A stretch of DNA of 64,000 bases, from the NCBI GenBank assembly GCA_025059995.1, contig JANXCF010000001.1, forward strand, positions 62,001 through 126,000. The letters are read 5' to 3'. Shown here piece by piece: positions 9,337 through 18,919 of the stretch. The DNA comes from Leptospiraceae bacterium (lineage in GTDB: Bacteria > Spirochaetota > Leptospiria > Leptospirales > Leptonemataceae). Numbering within the stretch: position 1 is the stretch's first letter; each line of letters begins with the position of its first letter. The notes below the pieces were generated by a model. It did no database searches and was not told the origin of the DNA. It worked only from the letters and a program-made list of their open reading frames with translations. Made by a program: the position numbers and the translations under genes.

Positions 9337-9346
9337 TTAAAGATAT

Positions 9347-9988
9347 TTATAAATATTTTTCAATAATGAAGTTAGGATCCACATCAATGTTTGTGTCTTT
9401 ATGAATATCAAAATAGCTAATAACAGGAAGTTTCGTTAATTCGGAAATGATTTTTCGATTGTCATGAATATAGGGTTCATCATATCTACCACAGAATACA
9501 ATGCCAATAATCGGGATGTTTCGTTTACTTAGAGCTTCTACGGTTAGTAAAGTATGATTGATGGTTCCTAAGGTGCTTCTTGCCACAATCAAAACAGGGA
9601 TTTTCAATTCTTGAACCCAATCAATCCAGAGGTAAGTTCTACTTAAAGGCACAAGAATTCCCCCAGCTCCTTCTATCAATAACGAATATTCTTTTGAATA
9701 ATTGTAGTATGCTTCTTTCAAAGTTGACAAAGGAACTTCTGTGTTTTCGAGTTCAGCAGCGAAATGGGGACTTACGGGAGCTCGATACTTCCAACCCGGC
9801 AAAATCCAGCTTTCCGATAAATTGCTAATTTCAAGAACTGTTTTGGCATCATCATCAGGTGGGAAGCCCGTCTGCACAGGCTTCCAGTATCGAAGGTTTT
9901 TGTACTTCTGATGGTATTTTTTTAGTATGTAGCCGCTTGTGATGGTTTTTCCAACACCTGTATCCGTGCCAGTGACAAAAACTGGCAT
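9347..9988 (-). CDS. bioD: Dethiobiotin synthetase
   Basis: 213-residue ATP-dependent carboxylase that closes the ureido ring of dethiobiotin, the penultimate step of biotin synthesis. It has the P-loop GTDTGVGKT (7-15), the KPVQTG substrate motif, and EGAGGILVPL. Length is normal for BioD. The ATG follows the stop of the acyl-CoA carboxylase beta subunit directly, so a biotin-synthesis enzyme is co-transcribed with a component of a biotin-dependent enzyme. No other bio gene is visible in the window. Confidence 0.93.
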   Translation of the reverse strand: MPVFVTGTDTGVGKTITSGYILKKYHQKYKNLRYWKPVQTGFPPDDDAKTVLEISNLSESWILPGWKYRAPVSPHFAAELENTEVPLSTLKEAYYNYSKEYSLLIEGAGGILVPLSRTYLWIDWVQELKIPVLIVARSTLGTINHTLLTVEALSKRNIPIIGIVFCGRYDEPYIHDNRKIISELTKLPVISYFDIHKDTNIDVDPNFIIEKYL

Positions 9989-9989
9989 A

Positions 9990-11702
9990 TTAATGAAATT
10001 CTCTTTGAGGTTCTGTAAACGGCGTTGGTTTGTAGTGGCGTAAAAAGAAATTGAGATTTTCCGCTAAAACTCTTCTACTTTCACCCGGCATGATGATTTG
10101 AGAAATTGAACCCAACGAAAGGGCTTCCTTGGGGTTCATGAGTTCTTCTTCATATCGTTCGGAAAGTTCTTTAGTGACTTTTTGGAGTAGTTGTTTGGCT
10201 TCTTCGAATTTTCCTTGAGCTTCTAATTTTCTGGCTTCGGCTCTTGCGGCTTTGAGTTCTTCTTTATAAACAAAGTCTTTACCCGCAGGACCCATCACAG
10301 CTACTCGAGCTGTTGGGAAAGCAAAAACCATATCTGCTCCCACATGATAGGAGTTAAAAGATGCATACGCACCACCAAAAGCATTTCGAACAATCACTAA
10401 AAATCGTGGTGTTCGTAAATCAATGATTGCATCCAAGAGAGCTCTACCAGCTTGAACGATACCTCCTGTTTCCTGTTCTTTACCGGGTAAAAATCCAGTC
10501 GTGTCTTCGAAGAAAATCATTGGGATGTTGTAGAGATTACAGAAACGAACGAACCTTGCTCCTTTATATGCAGCATGAATATCAATCTGGCCACTTGCCA
10601 CAGCAGAGTTGTTTGCCATAATTCCCACTACATGTCCACCAATACGACCAAAGGCACAAATCAAGTTTCGTGCTCGATATTTTTGAATCTCAAAAAATTC
10701 ACCATGATCGACAATGTTTTGAATCAAAAGGGTAATATCAAAAGGAGTGTTATAACCTGTCGGAGAGTTAATGGTTTTTCTCAAAAGGATGTCTTCTTCG
10801 TAGATGAAACGATCAATGGGATCACTAGTAGGAACATAAGGTGCCATACTGTGGTTATTATCAGGTAGATAACTTAAAAGTCGGAGTGCTTTTCGTAGAG
10901 CTCCCAGTTCATCATTGGCAACTACATCCACTACACCACTCTGGCTATGAACCTTTGGACCTCCCAAATCATCAGGTGTAACTTCTTCTCCCAAAACATC
11001 TTTGATAACTTGAGGTCCCGTCAATCCAAAGAAAGTATCTTGAGGTTGGATGACAAAAGAACCTTGTCTTGGCAAATAGGAACCACCCCCAGCATTAAAA
11101 CCAAACATGAGCATGATGCTTGGAACCACTCCAGAAATTTTCCTCATAGCATAAAAGGCTTCCGAATACCCATCCAATCCCCCTACACCTGCAGGAACAT
11201 ATGCTCCCGCAGAGTCATTCATTCCAATCAAAGGGATTCCTTTTTCTCCAGCAAGGTAAATCAAACGAGCTAATTTCTCTCCATTTGTGGCATCCATTGA
11301 ACCAGCACGATTTGTAAAGTCATGACCATAAATTGCTACATCCCTTCCGTCGATATTGATGATTGCTGTGACGATGCTTGCACCATCTAAATATTTACCC
11401 CAGTTTTGGTATAAGTAGGTTGGATATTGCTTTGTTAGGACCTGAATCCTTTCAAAAACTGTCATTCGGTTTTTATGATGTTGAATGATGATTCTGGATA
11501 TTCCACCTCCTTCTAAAGGTTTTTGTATTAGTTCTCTTCCCATCTTTAAGGCTTTGTCATAGGGAGTGAGGAATTCCTTTTTTTCTTCTGTTTGATTTTG
11601 TTTTCGAAATGGATTATCCAATGTAGGAACAATATTATCGATTACTTGGACTTGATTTTCTGCTTTTAGTAATGTTGCAGTGACCATGCTGAAAAAAAAC
11701 AC
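9990..11702 (-). CDS. Acyl-CoA carboxylase beta (carboxyltransferase) subunit
   Basis: About 570 residues of the acetyl/propionyl/methylcrotonyl-CoA carboxylase beta family. It has both carboxyltransferase halves: an N-terminal part with [24 protein letters not shown] and LTGPQVIK, and a C-terminal part with [11 protein letters not shown] and [11 protein letters not shown]. It moves CO2 from biotin carried on a separate BCCP to the acyl-CoA. The biotin carboxylase/BCCP subunit is not in the window. The start is uncertain: GTG at 11702 or ATG at 11687, five codons later. Residues 475-510 hold a Lys/Glu-rich helical insertion. The exact substrate cannot be assigned without phylogeny. Confidence 0.9.
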   Translation of the reverse strand: MFFFSMVTATLLKAENQVQVIDNIVPTLDNPFRKQNQTEEKKEFLTPYDKALKMGRELIQKPLEGGGISRIIIQHHKNRMTVFERIQVLTKQYPTYLYQNWGKYLDGASIVTAIINIDGRDVAIYGHDFTNRAGSMDATNGEKLARLIYLAGEKGIPLIGMNDSAGAYVPAGVGGLDGYSEAFYAMRKISGVVPSIMLMFGFNAGGGSYLPRQGSFVIQPQDTFFGLTGPQVIKDVLGEEVTPDDLGGPKVHSQSGVVDVVANDELGALRKALRLLSYLPDNNHSMAPYVPTSDPIDRFIYEEDILLRKTINSPTGYNTPFDITLLIQNIVDHGEFFEIQKYRARNLICAFGRIGGHVVGIMANNSAVASGQIDIHAAYKGARFVRFCNLYNIPMIFFEDTTGFLPGKEQETGGIVQAGRALLDAIIDLRTPRFLVIVRNAFGGAYASFNSYHVGADMVFAFPTARVAVMGPAGKDFVYKEELKAARAEARKLEAQGKFEEAKQLLQKVTKELSERYEEELMNPKEALSLGSISQIIMPGESRRVLAENLNFFLRHYKPTPFTEPQREFH

Positions 11703-11770
11703 TCTTTCATTTCTTTGTCTATCTTTTTTTAGTTGAAGGATATTACATAGTTTCTAATTTTCCCTTTGGA

Positions 11771-13012
11771 ATGGAAGCATTCATACCACCAAGTTTTAAT
11801 TTACCTTTACTTTGGATAATTGATTTGACTTTTCCTATTTTAGCAAAACTCATACAAAATTTGGATGGAATTGAAATCTCACGAGAACATCAAAATTACT
11901 TAAGAACTTTAAGGAACCATCGCTTGATTTATGCAAGTAATCATCCTACGACTACTGAACCTATTGTTGCTTATTATGTAGCAAATGTGATTGGTTCTAG
12001 ATTTTATTACATGGCTTCTCGACAAGTTTTCGATTGGGGAAACGGACTTGTCGGAAAGTTTATTCAAAACGTTGGTGCATTTTCAGTGCTACCCGGAGCC
12101 ACAGATTTAGAATCCATAAAAACTTCACGAAAAATTTTATCACAACGTGGTAGTAAATTGGTATTATTTCCCGAAGGCGAACCCACCAGCGGAGAAAACG
12201 ATAACCTCATGCCGTTTCAGCCTGGAGTTGTCCAGTTGGCATTTTGGGCTTACGAAGATATAAGAAAACAAGAACCAGACGAAGACATTTTTATTCTTCC
12301 AGCATTTGTAAAATACATTCTGACTGGCACAGATGCTCAAATCAAAGGGGAGCTCCATCAATCATTACAACGAATAGAAAAGCTATTAGGTATCGATCCC
12401 AAAAACAAGAATTTTCTTCAAAGAATACTCACAATAGGAAGAATTTTACTCGAGCAAGCAGAGAAAGAATACCAAATCACACCAGAGGTTGAAAAAGGAT
12501 GGGATTATCGCATTGGAAGAATCCGACATGAGATTTTAGATCAAATCGCAAAAAAATTTCAAATTCAAGGATATGATTATTCAGCAAATGCCATCGAAAA
12601 ATTACGTTACTTATTGTCAATCATCGAAATGAAGCTTGTGAATTATCCAGACCCAAGACTCCCAAACATGTCAAAAAAAGAGATTGAATGGGCGCAAAAG
12701 GAATGTTTGAAGGCTTATAGCTTCATCACAATCCACACAGAATATCTAATTTCCTATCCTACTGCCGAAAGAATGTTTGAATGGTTAAAACATTATGAAG
12801 AATACTTATTCGGTCAGTCCCCCTTTCGTCCGAGAAAAGCAATTGTTCGTTTTAGCCCTGTCATCTCTATAAAAAACTCATACGAAGAATACAAAAAATC
12901 CAAGAAAACCGCAGTGAAAAATCTGACGGATCTTCTGAGAAGAGAAATTCAAATCCTTTTGGAAGAATGCAAAAGTTTGACTAAACCCATTGTGCGACCT
13001 TATGATGTTTAA
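11771..13012 (+). CDS. PlsC-like acyltransferase domain protein
   Basis: 413 residues. The N-terminal half has glycerolipid acyltransferase motifs: N57-H58-PTTT-E63 (HX4E in place of the common HX4D) and FPEGEPTSG at 133-141. The C-terminal half is helical, charged and not recognised. It probably transfers an acyl chain to a glycerophosphate-like or other lipid acceptor at the membrane; I see no clear transmembrane helix. Divergent from the carboxylase gene, with only about 70 bases between them. Confidence 0.8.
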   Translation: MEAFIPPSFNLPLLWIIDLTFPILAKLIQNLDGIEISREHQNYLRTLRNHRLIYASNHPTTTEPIVAYYVANVIGSRFYYMASRQVFDWGNGLVGKFIQNVGAFSVLPGATDLESIKTSRKILSQRGSKLVLFPEGEPTSGENDNLMPFQPGVVQLAFWAYEDIRKQEPDEDIFILPAFVKYILTGTDAQIKGELHQSLQRIEKLLGIDPKNKNFLQRILTIGRILLEQAEKEYQITPEVEKGWDYRIGRIRHEILDQIAKKFQIQGYDYSANAIEKLRYLLSIIEMKLVNYPDPRLPNMSKKEIEWAQKECLKAYSFITIHTEYLISYPTAERMFEWLKHYEEYLFGQSPFRPRKAIVRFSPVISIKNSYEEYKKSKKTAVKNLTDLLRREIQILLEECKSLTKPIVRPYDV

Positions 13013-13041
13013 AGAAATTTATAAATTATATTTAGCAATTC

Positions 13042-13722
13042 TTATTCTATTTGATCAATTACTTTTTCTCTTGGCCAACGAGCTTTTTTTCCTGGATTTT
13101 CGACTCGATATCCAAATGCTACAAAAGCTGCAAGCCCCCACTCATCCCAACTCACATCATACCAATTTTTGATGATTTCTTGTGCATTTTTTCGATTAAA
13201 ACCTTCAATAGCACAAGAATCAATCTTCAATAGTGCAGCTATAGTCATCATGTTTGCCAAAGCAATATAACTTTGTCGAACCGACCATTCCCAAAGAGCT
13301 GTCGGAGAAGACAAAAGCTCAAATTGTGTTTCTTGGAATGAGCGTATCCTCTCAATTCTGGATTTGATACTTTCCGCATCTAACTTTCGAACTTCTTTCA
13401 TATGAGAGAGTAGATATTCAGAATCCCACCTAACATTTTTTCTTGCTAAAATCGCTACTACATGACTGGCTGTAAGAAATTGGGTTTTTGCTCCCCAACA
13501 CGCTGGAATGAGTTCTTCTCGCATTTTCGGATTTTGTATCACCAAGAATTTCCATGGTTCCAAACCAAAAGAACTAGGCGAAAGTCTTCCTGATTCTAAT
13601 ATCACATCCCAATGTTTTTCTAAGATTTTTTTATCAGGATCAAATTTCTTGCAAGCATGACGAAAATTCAGAACCTCAAGGATTTTTTCCGGTTCCAAAT
13701 AGACATCTTCGAGGAGCTTCAT
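13042..13722 (-). CDS. Nitroreductase-family NAD(P)H oxidoreductase
   Basis: 226-residue flavoprotein of the NfsB/nitroreductase type. N-terminal RHACKKFDPDKK and SPSSFGLEPWKFLVI match the FMN-binding segments, and the C-terminal part has WDEWGLAAFVAFGYR and a basic end (KKARWP). Such enzymes reduce quinones or nitro compounds using FMN in the cytoplasm. It converges on the acyltransferase gene with about 30 bases between stops. No specific partner is apparent. Confidence 0.9.
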   Translation of the reverse strand: MKLLEDVYLEPEKILEVLNFRHACKKFDPDKKILEKHWDVILESGRLSPSSFGLEPWKFLVIQNPKMREELIPACWGAKTQFLTASHVVAILARKNVRWDSEYLLSHMKEVRKLDAESIKSRIERIRSFQETQFELLSSPTALWEWSVRQSYIALANMMTIAALLKIDSCAIEGFNRKNAQEIIKNWYDVSWDEWGLAAFVAFGYRVENPGKKARWPREKVIDQIE

Positions 13723-13863
13723 GATTTCACATCGTTAGATTCTCTTTTAGCATCAAGTGTATTTTGACATTTTCTTACATTGACTTTTGATCACTTTTAT
13801 CCATTTGAAAAAAGACCTGAGCTCAATTAAACCAAAAATTCTTTTGATGTTTTTAGCTCGATG

Positions 13864-14796
13864 TTATCGTAAGGGCTCAGCATTTCGGATAGCTTCTTCT
13901 ATTTCTTTTAGCTGTGTGGAAATCCTTGCATCGATTGCTCCCACATCAGTTTCAATGATACATCCTCCTCTATCAACTCTTGAGTCTTCGTAAATATTTA
14001 CTTTCCTCAAAGACTCCATCATCTTGATTAGTTCATCTTTATGAGCTGTAGTCAATTCTAGATCAGCAAAGTTGACCCGAATGTTGACACGATCTCGATC
14101 TTTAATTCGTTTGAGAGCTTCACGGATGTTATTGAGAACTACTTCTTTTCGTTCTGCAATTTCGTCTTTGATAACTTTCCTTGCAATCATTAAAATCATC
14201 TCCACCATTTGTTTTTCTGATGCAGCGATGATTTCTTCTCGAATGTCAATTGCTTGTCCAATGATTACCCCTAATCGATCAATAAGCCTTCGAACCTCAG
14301 CTTGACCTTTTTTGAAACCCACTTCTCTTCCAGCTTCATATCCTTTTTGGTAAGCTTCATGTTCAATCTCTGCAACTCTCATCTCAGCTTCTTTGATCAT
14401 TCTTTCTACTTCGGTCTTTGCTCTTTGTATGAGTTGCTCTGCCTCCAGTCGAGCTTTCTCGATTTCCCGCTTCGCTTTTTCATTTGCTTCTTGTGTCAGT
14501 TGAAAGGCTAAGTTTCTCCCTTGATCTTCGATTTCTTTCGCTCTTCGCTGAGACTCTTCCAATTGTTTTTGTATTTGTTCCTCAACTTCACGTTTATATC
14601 TTTCTAATTCTTGTTCAATCTCTTCGATGGTTGGTCCGTGATATTGTTCGATAATTTGACCTTCTGTATCGATGGCATATTCAACACTTTCATCCATCCC
14701 TTGAAACTTTTTATATTTTTCTGGCAATTGCATGGATAATTTTTCTTGAGGTTTGCCAATCTTTTGTGTTTTGAAAATCAATCGATTCCCAGCCAT
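13864..14796 (-). CDS. fliH: Flagellar assembly protein FliH
   Basis: 310 residues with a long Glu/Lys/Arg-rich coiled coil (about 60-150) and a C-terminal FliH domain ending in RGGCIIETDVGAIDARI, the conserved FliH/YscL signature. FliH binds and restrains the FliI ATPase and docks it at the flagellar C-ring during type III export. The N-terminal extension is long, as in spirochaetes. No other flagellar gene is next to it: dcd is divergent upstream and a nitroreductase follows about 140 bases downstream, so it appears detached from the main flagellar cluster. Confidence 0.9.
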   Translation of the reverse strand: MAGNRLIFKTQKIGKPQEKLSMQLPEKYKKFQGMDESVEYAIDTEGQIIEQYHGPTIEEIEQELERYKREVEEQIQKQLEESQRRAKEIEDQGRNLAFQLTQEANEKAKREIEKARLEAEQLIQRAKTEVERMIKEAEMRVAEIEHEAYQKGYEAGREVGFKKGQAEVRRLIDRLGVIIGQAIDIREEIIAASEKQMVEMILMIARKVIKDEIAERKEVVLNNIREALKRIKDRDRVNIRVNFADLELTTAHKDELIKMMESLRKVNIYEDSRVDRGGCIIETDVGAIDARISTQLKEIEEAIRNAEPLR

Positions 14797-14877
14797 GCTT
14801 CATAATTATATCGACTTTGAAAATAATGCAATTCATTTTTTTATTGATTTTTTAAGTTTAATATATTTGTTGTTGTT

Positions 14878-15429
14878 GTGATTCTATCAGGATTAGAAAT
14901 AAAGAGAAGACTGGGGAAAGACATTATCATTGATCCCTTTGAAGAAAAATTATTGAATCCGAATTCCTATAACTTGAGGCTTCACAATGAACTTCTCGTA
15001 TACAAAAACGAGATATTAGATATGAAAACTCCCAACGAAACCGAAACCATCACTATTCCCCCAGAAGGATATATTCTCGAACCCAATAGACTTTATTTAG
15101 GAAGAACTTATGAATACACGGAAACCTATAATCTAGTTCCTATGTTGGAAGGACGTTCATCGATCGGAAGGTTGGGGATTTTCATTCACATCACTGCGGG
15201 TTTTGGAGATGTGGGATTCAAAGGCTATTGGACCTTAGAAATCTTTGCTATACAGCGTGTTCGAATTTATCCTTTTGTTCCTGTTTGTCAAATCTTTTAT
15301 CATACTATCGAAGGTGAATTTTTTGAATACAAACATGGTAAGTACCAAAACAACAGAGGTATCCAACCCAGTTTCTTATACAAAGAAATCCACGAGTGGG
15401 ATATGTATGGCAAAAAGAATTTGGGCTAG
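14878..15429 (+). CDS. dcd: dCTP deaminase
   Basis: 183 residues beginning MILSGLEIKRRLG, the usual Dcd start, from a GTG codon. It has NPNSYNLRL, the phosphate-binding loop EGRSSIGRLG, and GFKGYWTLEI with the catalytic glutamate. It deaminates dCTP to dUTP (or to dUMP if bifunctional), feeding dTTP synthesis. Sequence alone does not let me separate the mono- from the bifunctional type. The end overlaps the next gene by 23 bases. Confidence 0.92.
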   Translation: MILSGLEIKRRLGKDIIIDPFEEKLLNPNSYNLRLHNELLVYKNEILDMKTPNETETITIPPEGYILEPNRLYLGRTYEYTETYNLVPMLEGRSSIGRLGIFIHITAGFGDVGFKGYWTLEIFAIQRVRIYPFVPVCQIFYHTIEGEFFEYKHGKYQNNRGIQPSFLYKEIHEWDMYGKKNLG

Positions 15430-15805
15430 TAAGTTTCGATTTTATTTGTGGATGGGAGCTCTTCCTTTTCTTTTTGTGGGATTTCTTTTTTTGTTTTTCC
15501 CAGGATTTACTTTCCTATGGTTGAATATCGAACAAACCGAATTTTTAATTTTACTTTTTCGTTTTTTGGGAGTCGGTCTAATTTACATTTTTTTGTCGTT
15601 CATTTATATAGGTAATCAACCTAACCTCCACAGAGATTTAGCTCTTTACCAATCCATTTTTTTGTTTTTGATTTCTATCTTGACAGGTTGGTATGTCTTT
15701 ACGGGTCGGCTAAGCTGGTTTTGGATTCTTGCGATTATTTATGGTTTTGGATATGGTTTATTCTTATTTTTATTTGCTTCAAAAAATTTATTGATTAGAG
15801 AATGA
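15407..15805 (+). CDS. Small integral membrane protein, unknown function
   Basis: About 132 residues, [17 protein letters not shown]..., with four predicted membrane segments ([66 protein letters not shown]). The open frame extends further upstream, but that part lies inside dcd in another frame, so I start at the ATG at 15407. No family recognised; the four-helix plan resembles several small uncharacterised inner-membrane families. Overlap with dcd suggests translational coupling; cysE follows within about 20 bases. Confidence 0.6.
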   Translation: MAKRIWASKFRFYLWMGALPFLFVGFLFLFFPGFTFLWLNIEQTEFLILLFRFLGVGLIYIFLSFIYIGNQPNLHRDLALYQSIFLFLISILTGWYVFTGRLSWFWILAIIYGFGYGLFLFLFASKNLLIRE

Positions 15806-15827
15806 TTTCTTGCTTATATATATTACC

Positions 15828-16505
15828 ATGAAGTCTTTCCTTTTCAAATTTTTTGAGGTTTTCTTTTATTTGTATGAAGATATTAAAGCCATTTATAGAA
15901 ATGACCCTGCGGCCAGAGGTTTAGAAGTAATTCTGTATCCCAGCTTACATGCCATGATTTTCCATCGTTTGATTTGCCATCCTTTGTATAAAATCAAACT
16001 TTACTTTTTAGCAAGGCTATTTTCTCAAATTTCACGGTTTTTGACTGGCTTGGAAATCCATCCAGGAGCGAAGATCGGACCAGGTTTTTTTTGCGATCAC
16101 GGCATGGGGGTTGTGATTGGTGAAACAGCAGAAATTGGGAAAAACTGCGTGATGTTTCATGGTGTGACATTGGGTGGGACCGGAAAACACAAAACCAAAC
16201 GTCATCCTACCATTGGAGATAATGTTTTCATTGGAACCCATAGCACTCTTTTGGGTCCTATCTATGTGGGAGATAATGTGAAAATTGGTGCCGAAACCGT
16301 GATTGTGAACCGAGACGTTCCCCCTAATTGCACTGTCGTCGGAGCTCCAGGAGTTATCGTGAAAAGAGGGAATCGCAGAGTCAATCCACCTGAGTCCCTC
16401 CCTCTGAGTGAATATCGTCTCTCAGAACTCCAACGAGAAGAAAAGGAAACCAAAGAGAAAAGCACGAGCATTTCGTGGAATTTCATGGATGGAGATGGAA
16501 TTTGA
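15828..16505 (+). CDS. cysE: Serine O-acetyltransferase
   Basis: About 225 residues; acetylates serine with acetyl-CoA as the first step of cysteine synthesis. The N-terminal helical part ([11 protein letters not shown]...[12 protein letters not shown]) is the short type lacking most of the E. coli N-terminal domain. A left-handed beta-helix follows, with hexapeptide repeats, active-site D90-H91 ([12 protein letters not shown]), H111 ([11 protein letters not shown]), and a C-terminal [11 protein letters not shown]. The ATG at 15828 is preferred over an in-frame TTG six codons upstream because the protein then begins like its relatives. Confidence 0.94.
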   Translation: MKSFLFKFFEVFFYLYEDIKAIYRNDPAARGLEVILYPSLHAMIFHRLICHPLYKIKLYFLARLFSQISRFLTGLEIHPGAKIGPGFFCDHGMGVVIGETAEIGKNCVMFHGVTLGGTGKHKTKRHPTIGDNVFIGTHSTLLGPIYVGDNVKIGAETVIVNRDVPPNCTVVGAPGVIVKRGNRRVNPPESLPLSEYRLSELQREEKETKEKSTSISWNFMDGDGI

Positions 16506-16507
16506 TT

Positions 16508-16795
16508 TTATCGCAAATTCAAACTAAATAATTGACAACTATCGGGAAATAAATTGTTTATCCACTTTTCACAACTCAAAAAATACAGTTCATAAAAACA
16601 CATATCTACTTCTTTTTTGTTTAAAGGAAAAAATATCCACTCCATTTCTTTTTGAGTTGAGCATTCTGTATTTTTTAGAACCACCATAGAATACAGCTTT
16701 AAATTAGATTCTTCAATGGAATAAAGTGATTCTTCTTTCGTCGTGCAGTAAAAGAACCCCAAAACAAGAAAAGAAAAAAGTAAAAAAATCTTCAC
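16508..16795 (-). CDS. Small probable lipoprotein
   Basis: 95 residues with a hydrophobic leader [17 protein letters not shown] that ends in a loose spirochaete-type lipobox (C17). The mature part is about 78 residues and contains four further cysteines (C45, C66, C75, C87), which could form two disulfides in the periplasm. No family recognised. It lies between cysE and a glycosyltransferase on the opposite strand and fills the gap almost completely, which supports a real gene. Confidence 0.6.
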   Translation of the reverse strand: MKIFLLFSFLVLGFFYCTTKEESLYSIEESNLKLYSMVVLKNTECSTQKEMEWIFFPLNKKEVDMCFYELYFLSCEKWINNLFPDSCQLFSLNLR

Positions 16796-16824
16796 AATGA
16801 AAAAGAAAAAAATATCATAGGTTC

Positions 16825-17928
16825 ATGTCAAATGCTTTAACGATTTATTTTGATGCAAGGATGTTAGGACACTCAGGAATAGGAACCCAGATCGAAGAAG
16901 TGATCTCAAACCTCCTCAAGTCTCCCGGAATCGAACTATATTTGATTGGGAAAAATCAAACTATCTATGAGTTTTTTCCTCACTTGCCCTCATCCCAAGT
17001 TATTGATTATGATGCCCCCATCTATTCCATTAAAGAACAGATCCGTTATCCAAAAAGAAAAACCAACAAAGGGTTATATCATTTCCCCCATTATAATGCC
17101 AATTTATTTCAACTTTCAAATGGAATCGTTGTTATTCATGACTTGATTCATTTGGACTCTGATGAATTCAAAAAAATTCATTATCAAGCCTACGCGAAAC
17201 TACTTCTGAGTAATATTGTAAGAAGAGCGAAAGCTATCGTGACTGTTTCCCGCTACACAAAGCAAAGATTACAAGAAGTATTTCCCTTTCACAAAGATAA
17301 TATTTATGTTGTGCATAATGGAATTAATCATGAAGTTTTCTACCCAGCAACCAAAAACGAAATTTCCGAATTCAAAAACAAATACCATTTACCCAATGAA
17401 TTTTTGCTGGTTGTAGGAATCGGCAAAAAGCACAAAAACTTAGACACACTTCTCATCGCCTTAAAAAGACTATGGAAAGAAAAGAACTTCAAGCTCCCCT
17501 TAGTTGTTGCTGGCACTAATCGTAAAGTACCTAATTATGTGAAGGATCTGATTACAAAAGACATTGAAAAAAATCTTTTATTTCTACCCTTCATACCAAA
17601 ACAAGAGATTCGTTTGCTCTATGCATCTTCTTTGGCTTTTATAATGCCATCGAAAATTGAAGGCTTTGGCTTTCCTTTATTAGAGGCAATGGCATGTGGT
17701 GTCCCTACGATTTCTTCTAACAAGGCAAGCCTACCAGAAATAGCCGAAAAAGCTACTCTTTATTTCGACCCATATAACCCCGAAGAAATCGAACAATCTA
17801 TTTTAAAAATCACACATGATAGTAAATTAAGAAACCATCTCATCCAAGAAGGGAAAAAACAAGCAAAGAAATTCGATTGGAAAACCCATGTAAGAAAATT
17901 AATAGAAATTTATAAAAAATATTATTAA
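16825..17928 (+). CDS. Glycosyltransferase family 4
   Basis: 367 residues with the GT-B fold of family GT4: an N-terminal acceptor domain beginning IYFDARMLGHSGIGTQIEE, a linker with VVHNGINHEVFYP, and a C-terminal nucleotide-sugar domain with LLVVGIGKKHKNLDTL and the EX7E motif EGFGFPLLEAMACGVP. It transfers a sugar from a nucleotide donor with retention of configuration, usually in polysaccharide or lipopolysaccharide synthesis. No other glycan genes flank it directly. Donor and acceptor are unknown. Confidence 0.9.
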   Translation: MSNALTIYFDARMLGHSGIGTQIEEVISNLLKSPGIELYLIGKNQTIYEFFPHLPSSQVIDYDAPIYSIKEQIRYPKRKTNKGLYHFPHYNANLFQLSNGIVVIHDLIHLDSDEFKKIHYQAYAKLLLSNIVRRAKAIVTVSRYTKQRLQEVFPFHKDNIYVVHNGINHEVFYPATKNEISEFKNKYHLPNEFLLVVGIGKKHKNLDTLLIALKRLWKEKNFKLPLVVAGTNRKVPNYVKDLITKDIEKNLLFLPFIPKQEIRLLYASSLAFIMPSKIEGFGFPLLEAMACGVPTISSNKASLPEIAEKATLYFDPYNPEEIEQSILKITHDSKLRNHLIQEGKKQAKKFDWKTHVRKLIEIYKKYY

Positions 17929-17975
17929 ATTTAATTTTGAAATAGAAACCTCAAAAACTTACAAAGTAATTAAAA

Positions 17976-18662
17976 CTAATTTGATTTTCCAAAAATACTT
18001 TTGATACGATTCAAAATACGTTTCCACCATGGCTCTTGTTGTTGTGCTTGGGATTCTACGATAATAACTTCTTTTTTCGTTGGAATGGTTCTTTTGATTT
18101 CTTTTTTCATGGATTTGTGAATTTTTTCTTTTTTTCGTGCTACTTTCTTGGTTTGACCTTTTTTCGGTTTTTTGATGAATTTTGGTAGCTCGAGGTGCTT
18201 AGGTATGATTTTCCCAACGATGAACTTTTTATCAAAGTAAACTTCAATTGCTTTTAAATCCTGATGCTCCCTTTCATTACAATATAGATGTATCTTTTTG
18301 ATCACCTCTTGATTCTTGATTATCTCATTTCTTTTTGAATAGTTTATGGGATGAGATGGAATATCATAATGGATAACTTCATCACAGTTGTAAATATAAA
18401 ATGATTTTGATTCTATGTTTTCATCACTTATTAAAAAAACTTTACTTTTCCCTTCATTAAAGTTTTTAAAAGATAAATTTTGATTTGCTGTGTATAAATG
18501 GCTATAGGGGATTGCATAGTCTTTGAAGTAATCAAAGAACGTATTCAATCGTTGTCTGTCTTTTATAAATAGAACAATACGATTCTTTGAAAAGTAGATT
18601 TTATTTAATACAAGTGGCAATTTTTCTTCTTCAGAGACATGATACACAAACTCTTTTGTCAT
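17976..18662 (-). CDS. Orphan degenerate helicase C-terminal (RecA2-like) domain protein
   Basis: 228 residues. The first 140 resemble the second RecA domain of DEAD-box helicases: RIVLFIKDRQRLNTFFDYF (motif IV-like strand and helix), NFNEGKSKVFLISDENIES in place of the fxxGxxxvLvaTdvaaRG segment, CDEVIHYDIPSHPINYSKR in place of VINYDlP...YvHRiGRtgR, and a following IHLYCNEREHQDLKAIE. The motif VI arginine fingers are lost and there is no N-terminal ATPase domain. The C-terminal 80 residues are Lys/Arg-rich, ending WWKRILNRIKSIFGK. It could be an RNA-binding helicase derivative; ATP hydrolysis is unlikely. The fold assignment is inferred by reading and needs a profile search. Confidence 0.65.
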   Translation of the reverse strand: MTKEFVYHVSEEEKLPLVLNKIYFSKNRIVLFIKDRQRLNTFFDYFKDYAIPYSHLYTANQNLSFKNFNEGKSKVFLISDENIESKSFYIYNCDEVIHYDIPSHPINYSKRNEIIKNQEVIKKIHLYCNEREHQDLKAIEVYFDKKFIVGKIIPKHLELPKFIKKPKKGQTKKVARKKEKIHKSMKKEIKRTIPTKKEVIIVESQAQQQEPWWKRILNRIKSIFGKSN

Positions 18663-18777
18663 TCCAGTTAACCTTTTTATTTTTATATAATCAATATCAA
18701 TTCTTTTTTTCTACTTTGAGTTTGAGGAGTTGTTCGATATGTAGTTTGTGTGCTATATGTTCTGATTTTTCTGACTA

Positions 18778-18861
18778 TGCTCGGAGGGGGACTTGAACCC
18801 CCACGCCATTGCTGGCACTACCACCTCAAAGTAGCGTGTCTACCAGTTCCACCATCCGAGC
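18778..18861 (-). tRNA. tRNA-Leu (anticodon GAG)
   Basis: 84 bases reading GCTCGGATGGTGGAACTGG... on the minus strand. Acceptor stem GCTCGGA pairs with TCCGAGC; the T-arm GTTCAAGTC is canonical. The anticodon stem CTACT/GGTAG encloses the loop TTGAGGT with anticodon GAG, and a long class II variable arm is present, as expected for leucine. The 3' CCA is not encoded (ATAG follows the discriminator), unlike the tRNA-Val in this window. Confidence 0.95.
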
Positions 18862-18919
18862 TCTTCTCATGATGACGAAAAATCATCGATTTTGTGAACG
18901 TCTACTAAAATTTCAATCT

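Noticed and set aside
15245-15406. Longer N-terminus for the small membrane protein
   Set aside because: It lies within dcd in another frame; the sequence is low in likeness to any leader and the ATG at 15407 is adequate.
18809-18919. Upstream extension of the alpha/beta hydrolase gene
   Set aside because: It runs through the tRNA-Leu gene in antisense and lacks homology; the ATG at 18920 gives a normal signal peptide.
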